Shown: positions 7,724 to 10,869 of the stretch, piece after piece
Position numbering within the stretch: the stretch's first letter is position 1
How the letters are laid out: the number at the start of each line of letters is the position of its first letter
Assembly: GCA_964556005.1 (NCBI GenBank)
Contig: CAZKUR010000115.1
Span: 1 to 10,869 of the forward strand
DNA: 10,869 bases
Direction: 5' to 3'
DNA from: CAZKUR01 sp964556005
Lineage (GTDB): Bacteria; Bacteroidota; Ignavibacteria; Ignavibacteriales; Ignavibacteriaceae
Program-made: the position numbers and the translations under genes
Notes under the pieces: generated by a model
Seen by the model: the letters and a program-made list of their open reading frames with translations, nothing else
Databases searched by the model: none
What the model was told of the DNA's origin: nothing

Positions 7724-8611
7724 ATGGCTAAAAAATCTACTTCCCCAAAATCGGCTAAAAAAACTGCTTCAAAAAGCAAGTCCGCAGCAAAAAGTAAAAC
7801 TTCCGCAAAAAGCAAAACCGCAGCAAAAAGTAAGTCTGCTGTGAAAAATAAAACTACTGCAAAGACTAAAACTGCTGCAAAAAGTAAAATCACGGCAAAG
7901 ACTAAAACTGCTGCGAAGAAAACTACTTCAGTTAAGGCAAAAGCGAAAAAAACGACAAAGAAAACCGCTGTAAAAAAATCTGCTGTAAAGAAGGATACTG
8001 TAAAAAAACCTGCAGCAGTTAAGACTACATCTAAAAAAACCAGTGCAGATGAAAAATCCGCCGTTACTAATATTATTCAGAAAAAAACTACGGAAAAGAA
8101 AACACCTATGGCAAAATCCATTTCTATTCAGGACGAAATAGCATTGAAACAAGAGGAAGCTCAAAAAGCCGCAGAGGCTAAAGCAAGAGCGCTTCAAAAA
8201 ATAAAAGGCTACAGTAAAAAAGATCTCGATCATTTCAAACAGATTATACTTGACAAGAGAAATGAAATAATTGAACAGTTACAAAATTTAAAAGAGCAAA
8301 TGCTCGATCCGACTACCGGGGAATATATTAATGAAAATTCACCCTATTCGCTCCATATGGCCGAACAAGGTACCGATGCAATGGAGAGGGAAAAAACTTT
8401 TTTATATGCACAGAGAGAAAATAAATTTTTAAGCTACTTAGAAGACGCTCTAAAAAGGATTGATGCCGGTACTTACGGTATCTGTATTGAATGTATCGAT
8501 GAGCCGCATAATCTTTGCGAAACTTGTCCTTTAATTCCGAAGGAAAGATTGGAAGCCGTACCTCACAGTCAATTATGCCTTCCGATGAAACAAAAACAAG
8601 AAAAGAAATAA
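7724..8611 (+). CDS. TraR/DksA-family zinc-finger protein with histone H1-like N-terminal tail
   Basis: DksA/TraR proteins enter the RNA polymerase secondary channel and modulate initiation, often with ppGpp. The C-terminal half fits: helices from about 165 to 250 form the coiled-coil hairpin, with D218 in GTDAMERE near the tip and LEDALKRIDAGTYGIC leading to the finger. The finger is unusual: C254-x2-C257-x7-C265-x2-C268, then IPKERLEAVPHSQLC with a lone C285, where family members carry CxxC (here CLPM). The first 130 or so residues are almost only Lys, Ala, Ser and Thr, including eight hexapeptide repeats like AAKSKT, resembling histone H1 tails, and probably bind DNA or RNA. At 295 residues it is about twice the length of E. 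coli DksA because of this tail. It starts 17 bases after ileS, as ylyA follows ileS in Bacillus. Whether it acts on RNA polymerase as DksA does is not shown by the sequence. Confidence 0.85.
   Translation: MAKKSTSPKSAKKTASKSKSAAKSKTSAKSKTAAKSKSAVKNKTTAKTKTAAKSKITAKTKTAAKKTTSVKAKAKKTTKKTAVKKSAVKKDTVKKPAAVKTTSKKTSADEKSAVTNIIQKKTTEKKTPMAKSISIQDEIALKQEEAQKAAEAKARALQKIKGYSKKDLDHFKQIILDKRNEIIEQLQNLKEQMLDPTTGEYINENSPYSLHMAEQGTDAMEREKTFLYAQRENKFLSYLEDALKRIDAGTYGICIECIDEPHNLCETCPLIPKERLEAVPHSQLCLPMKQKQEKK
7784..7927 (+). repeat. Eight 18-bp tandem repeats encoding Lys-rich hexapeptides
   Basis: Eight in-frame units of 18 bases encode AAKSKT, SAKSKT, AAKSKS, AVKNKT, TAKTKT, AAKSKI, TAKTKT and AAKKTT. 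Units vary mostly at third positions and at Ser/Thr codons, while Lys positions 4 and 6 hold in seven of the eight. The last unit is degenerate and grades into irregular KKTTKK and AVKK motifs. Copy number could vary between strains by slippage without breaking the frame. Confidence 0.85.
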
Positions 8612-8634
8612 CGTCAGAATTTTAGTCTATTTAT

Positions 8635-8640
8635 AAGGAA
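8635..8640 (+). promoter_or_regulatory. Ribosome binding site supporting the UUG start of the first lspA
   Basis: AAGGAA lies four bases before the TTG at 8645. No in-frame ATG exists between the preceding in-frame stop (8609-8611) and the conserved LspA N-terminus. The ATG at 8640 is in another frame and meets a stop two codons later. Confidence 0.7.
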
Positions 8641-8644
8641 TGAT

Positions 8645-9253
8645 TTGAGAGTATTATTTGTTTCGTTCATTGTAGTTGTTGTAGACCAGGTTTCCAAAGT
8701 TCTTGTTAAAGGTTTCTCATTTCCATTGTTTAATATAAAGCACATTGGAATAGGTTACGGCCATAAAACGGCTGTACTTGGGAAATATTTTTACATAACT
8801 CTTATCGAAAACCCCGGCATAGCTTTCGGGATAAATTTCGGTTCAGAGTTTAAACTACTTATAACAATTTTCACTCTAATAACCAGTATACTCCTGATTT
8901 ATTATCTTTATAGATCGAGAACAAAAAGTTTCGGAGTTCGTTTTTCGATTGCGCTAATTATCGGCGGCGCTTTTGGAAATCTGATCGACCGGACATTATA
9001 CGGAGTCTTTTACGGTTATGCGCCTGTTTTTTACGGTAAGGTTGTTGACTTTTTAGAGTTTAAACTTTTTAACATGTTTCTTTTTAACGGAACTTCAGGC
9101 AATTATATTTTTAACTTTGCGGATTTAGCCGTAACACTCGGCGTTTTTTCATTATTATTGAATTATATGCGCAAGAATAAACCGGAAGCCATAAAGATTC
9201 CCAAAGCAGAACCAGATAAAAAACCCGTTGAAAATTATTTAGCCGATAATTAG
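8645..9253 (+). CDS. lspA: Lipoprotein signal peptidase II, first tandem copy
   Basis: LspA is an inner-membrane aspartyl protease that removes signal peptides from diacylglyceryl-modified prolipoproteins. The 202 residues carry the family blocks: VVDQVSK (12-18), ENPGIAFG (55-62), GGAFGNLIDR (107-116), GKVVDF (131-136) with catalytic Asp135, and FNFADLAVTLG (156-166) with catalytic Asp160. Four membrane helices are visible. Between GNLIDR and the first catalytic Asp there is a longer loop (YGVFYGYAPVFYG) than in E. coli LspA, and a short basic-acidic C-terminal tail follows helix 4. Translation starts at TTG. It lies 33 bases after the TraR/DksA-like gene and is followed eight bases later by a second lspA, about 56% identical over the first 135 residues. 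Both dyads are intact, so both copies are predicted active. Confidence 0.92.
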   Translation: MRVLFVSFIVVVVDQVSKVLVKGFSFPLFNIKHIGIGYGHKTAVLGKYFYITLIENPGIAFGINFGSEFKLLITIFTLITSILLIYYLYRSRTKSFGVRFSIALIIGGAFGNLIDRTLYGVFYGYAPVFYGKVVDFLEFKLFNMFLFNGTSGNYIFNFADLAVTLGVFSLLLNYMRKNKPEAIKIPKAEPDKKPVENYLADN

Positions 9254-9257
9254 GAAG
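9252..9257 (+). promoter_or_regulatory. Ribosome binding site supporting the UUG start of the second lspA
   Basis: AGGAAG overlaps the stop codon of the first lspA (TAG at 9251-9253) and lies four bases before the TTG at 9262. An in-frame TAA at 9247 excludes any longer start, and the first in-frame ATG would delete helix 1. Confidence 0.65.
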
Positions 9258-9261
9258 TTTA

Positions 9262-9963
9262 TTGAGAGTAATTTTTGTATCCGCTGCAGTAGTATTATTA
9301 GATCAAATATCTAAAATATTTGTAAAAGGATTTTCAATCCCGTTTTTACATATTTCATCTCCCGGTATGTATGAAGGGCAGACCATACCTGTTATAGGGA
9401 ATTTCTTTAGAATAACATTTACCGAAAATCCCGGATTGGCTTTCGGCTTCGCGCCTGGCCACGGCTTTAAATTATGGATTTCTTTATTCTCACTTTTTGC
9501 AAGCATCGGGCTTTTAATTTATCTATACATAATAAGGAATCAAAAATTAAGCTTAAGACTATCGATTGCATTTATTTTAGGCGGTGCAATCGGAAATTTA
9601 ATCGATAGAATGTTTTACGGTGTAATTTACGGCTATGCCCCTTTATTTTACGGAAAAGTAGTTGACTTCCTCGATTTTGATTTTTTCCGCATAACGATTT
9701 TTAACAGAACATATGAGCGCTGGCCGATTTTTAATTTTGCCGATGCTGCTGTTACAATCGGTGTATTTATTCTTATTTTCTTTTACAGGAAGCAAACAGA
9801 AGAGAAAACAGAATTAAAAACAGCAGGTGAAAATATTGCGGTTAATTCCGGAGAACAACTTGATGAGGGAACTAATCAACCCGGAAATGATTCCGCGATA
9901 AATCCTGAAATAAAAGGTTCGGGAGATGACGAAGATAATAAAGGAAAAGAAATACCGTTTTGA
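9262..9963 (+). CDS. lspA: Lipoprotein signal peptidase II, second tandem copy with acidic tail
   Basis: A second signal peptidase II, 233 residues. Motifs align with the first copy: LLDQISK (12-18), ENPGLAFG (55-62), GGAIGNLIDR (107-116), GKVVDF with catalytic Asp135, and IFNFADAAVTIG (156-167) with catalytic Asp161. It shares the long YGVIYGYAPLFYG loop, so the two arose by duplication within a lineage that already had this loop. The main difference is a hydrophilic, acidic tail of about 50 residues after helix 4 (ending GDDEDNKGKEIPF), which standard LspA lacks. It also begins with TTG. The start of the rluD-type gene overlaps its last 38 bases. The need for two copies is unknown: different substrates, expression conditions or simple redundancy. 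Confidence 0.92.
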   Translation: MRVIFVSAAVVLLDQISKIFVKGFSIPFLHISSPGMYEGQTIPVIGNFFRITFTENPGLAFGFAPGHGFKLWISLFSLFASIGLLIYLYIIRNQKLSLRLSIAFILGGAIGNLIDRMFYGVIYGYAPLFYGKVVDFLDFDFFRITIFNRTYERWPIFNFADAAVTIGVFILIFFYRKQTEEKTELKTAGENIAVNSGEQLDEGTNQPGNDSAINPEIKGSGDDEDNKGKEIPF

Positions 9964-10869
9964 AATTCCCGACGGTAAAAAAAAGGAGAGAATCGATACC
10001 TTCCTTGCAAAAAGTATTGAAAATGCAACACGCTCCAGGGTAAAAAATTTAATCGATGCAAATCTTGTTTTTGTAAACGGCAAAATCGTAAAACCAAGTT
10101 ATCTCGTTCAACCCGGCGACATCATTGAAGCAACACATCCGATAACTCCAAGACCTGAAAATGCTGAGCCGGAAGACATTCCTCTTAATATAATTTATGA
10201 AGATGAATATATAATTGTTGTTAATAAACCTGCAGGAATGGTAGCGCATCCTGCTTATGCTAATTACACAGGTACTCTGGTAAACGCACTTTTACATCAT
10301 ACAAAAAAGCTAAGCGAAGTCAATGAACCCGGCAGGCCGGGAATAGTTCACAGGATCGATAAAGAAACAAGCGGTTTATTGGTTGTTGCAAAAGATGATT
10401 ACACTCATGCAAAATTAGCCGAACAATTTTCAAAGCATTCAATCGAAAGAGAATACAGGGCAATTGTCTGGGGTTTATTTAAACAGAAGAAAGGTGAAAT
10501 TAAAACATTAATCGCCCGCAGCAAAAGCGACAGGAAAAAATTTGCAGTAAGTAATTCCGAAGGTAAAGAAGCTGTGACATTATATGAAGTTTTGGATGAA
10601 TTTGAGTTTGCTTCTCACATTAAAATAAATTTAAAGACTGGAAGAACCCACCAGATAAGAGTTCATCTTTCAAGTATCGGTCATCCTGTATTTGGAGATC
10701 CTGCTTACGGCGGAAGAAAAAATTTAACGGGAAGTTCTCAGTCAAAAATGAAAAGCCGTGTGGAGAATCTTCTCGAAATAATGCCGCGTCAGGCGCTTCA
10801 TGCAAAAACACTTGGGTTTGTTCATCCGGCTACAAAAGAATTTATGCGTTTCGATACCGAACTTCCGGA
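9926..10869 (+). CDS. rluD: RluA/RluD-family 23S rRNA pseudouridine synthase, 3' end cut by window
   Basis: These enzymes isomerise specific uridines in 23S rRNA (RluD: helix 69) to pseudouridine. The 314 visible codons begin with an S4 RNA-binding domain (about 21-80: ERIDTFLAKSIENATRSRV, LVFVNGKIV). The catalytic domain follows, with VVNKPAGMVAHPA, then GIVHRIDKETSGLLVVAKDD containing catalytic Asp145 (10358-10360), EYRAIVWG, and TGRTHQIRVHLSSIGHPVFG from residue 238. E. coli RluD is 326 residues, so only a short C-terminal piece should be missing. The start is ATG 9926, inside the end of the second lspA, with AAAAGG eight bases upstream; no better in-frame start precedes the S4 domain. The match to RluD over RluA or RluC rests on the S4 domain and on the lspA neighbour, as with ylyB in Bacillus; the exact target uridines are uncertain. 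Confidence 0.92.
   Translation, partial: MTKIIKEKKYRFEIPDGKKKERIDTFLAKSIENATRSRVKNLIDANLVFVNGKIVKPSYLVQPGDIIEATHPITPRPENAEPEDIPLNIIYEDEYIIVVNKPAGMVAHPAYANYTGTLVNALLHHTKKLSEVNEPGRPGIVHRIDKETSGLLVVAKDDYTHAKLAEQFSKHSIEREYRAIVWGLFKQKKGEIKTLIARSKSDRKKFAVSNSEGKEAVTLYEVLDEFEFASHIKINLKTGRTHQIRVHLSSIGHPVFGDPAYGGRKNLTGSSQSKMKSRVENLLEIMPRQALHAKTLGFVHPATKEFMRFDTELP

Noticed and set aside
7784..7927. CRISPR-like or non-coding repeat array
   Set aside because: The 18-bp units are contiguous, in frame, lack spacers and vary at synonymous positions; they encode a hexapeptide repeat.
7690..8233. Hydrophobic Phe/Leu-rich open frames on the minus strand
   Set aside because: They are the complement of Lys/Ala codons in the tail of the TraR/DksA-like gene and have no independent support.

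Overview
This is an AT-rich bacterial window, most likely from an uncultured member of the Bacteroidetes/Chlorobi/Ignavibacteria group. The pointers are a eukaryote-like type 2 isoleucyl-tRNA synthetase, a Bacteroidetes-style promoter box (TAnnTTTG) upstream of pta, and proteins whose composition fits Ignavibacteria. The assignment is an inference from family resemblance, not a database result. The sequence is a metagenome-style scaffold with two N gaps (491-500 and 6149-6248). Each gap is flanked by duplicated contig ends that break a gene artificially.

Left part (1-1438, minus strand): the start of an unknown Lys-rich protein runs off the left edge. An intergenic stretch with a likely intrinsic terminator follows, then phosphate acetyltransferase (pta). 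The 10-N gap in pta separates two about 90% identical copies of the same 162 bp. The differences are almost all synonymous, so the two contigs probably come from different strains. Merging them restores a normal 323-residue enzyme. A 245-bp divergent intergenic region separates pta from the rightward operon.

Right part (1684-10869, plus strand): one tightly packed run of genes: yggS-type PLP homeostasis protein, DivIVA, purine nucleoside phosphorylase, a four-helix membrane protein with a cytoplasmic coiled coil, ileS, a TraR/DksA zinc-finger protein with a histone H1-like tail, two tandem lspA genes, and an RluD-type pseudouridine synthase cut by the right edge. The order yggS-divIVA-ileS-TraR/DksA-lspA-rluD matches the Bacillus ylmE...divIVA-ileS-ylyA-lspA-ylyB neighbourhood. 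Here the sepF-ylmG-ylmH segment is absent, and a phosphorylase plus the membrane protein lie between divIVA and ileS. The theme is housekeeping linked to cell envelope and growth: polar or septal scaffolding, Ile-tRNA charging, lipoprotein signal-peptide cleavage, rRNA modification and transcriptional control.

The points most worth a second look are: the membrane protein whose coiled coil resembles that of the DivIVA next door; the inverted GIHH signature in the IleRS; the rearranged cysteines and hexapeptide-repeat tail of the DksA-like protein; the diverged lspA pair, both starting with UUG; the MTAP-like residues in the phosphorylase; and the two assembly junctions.
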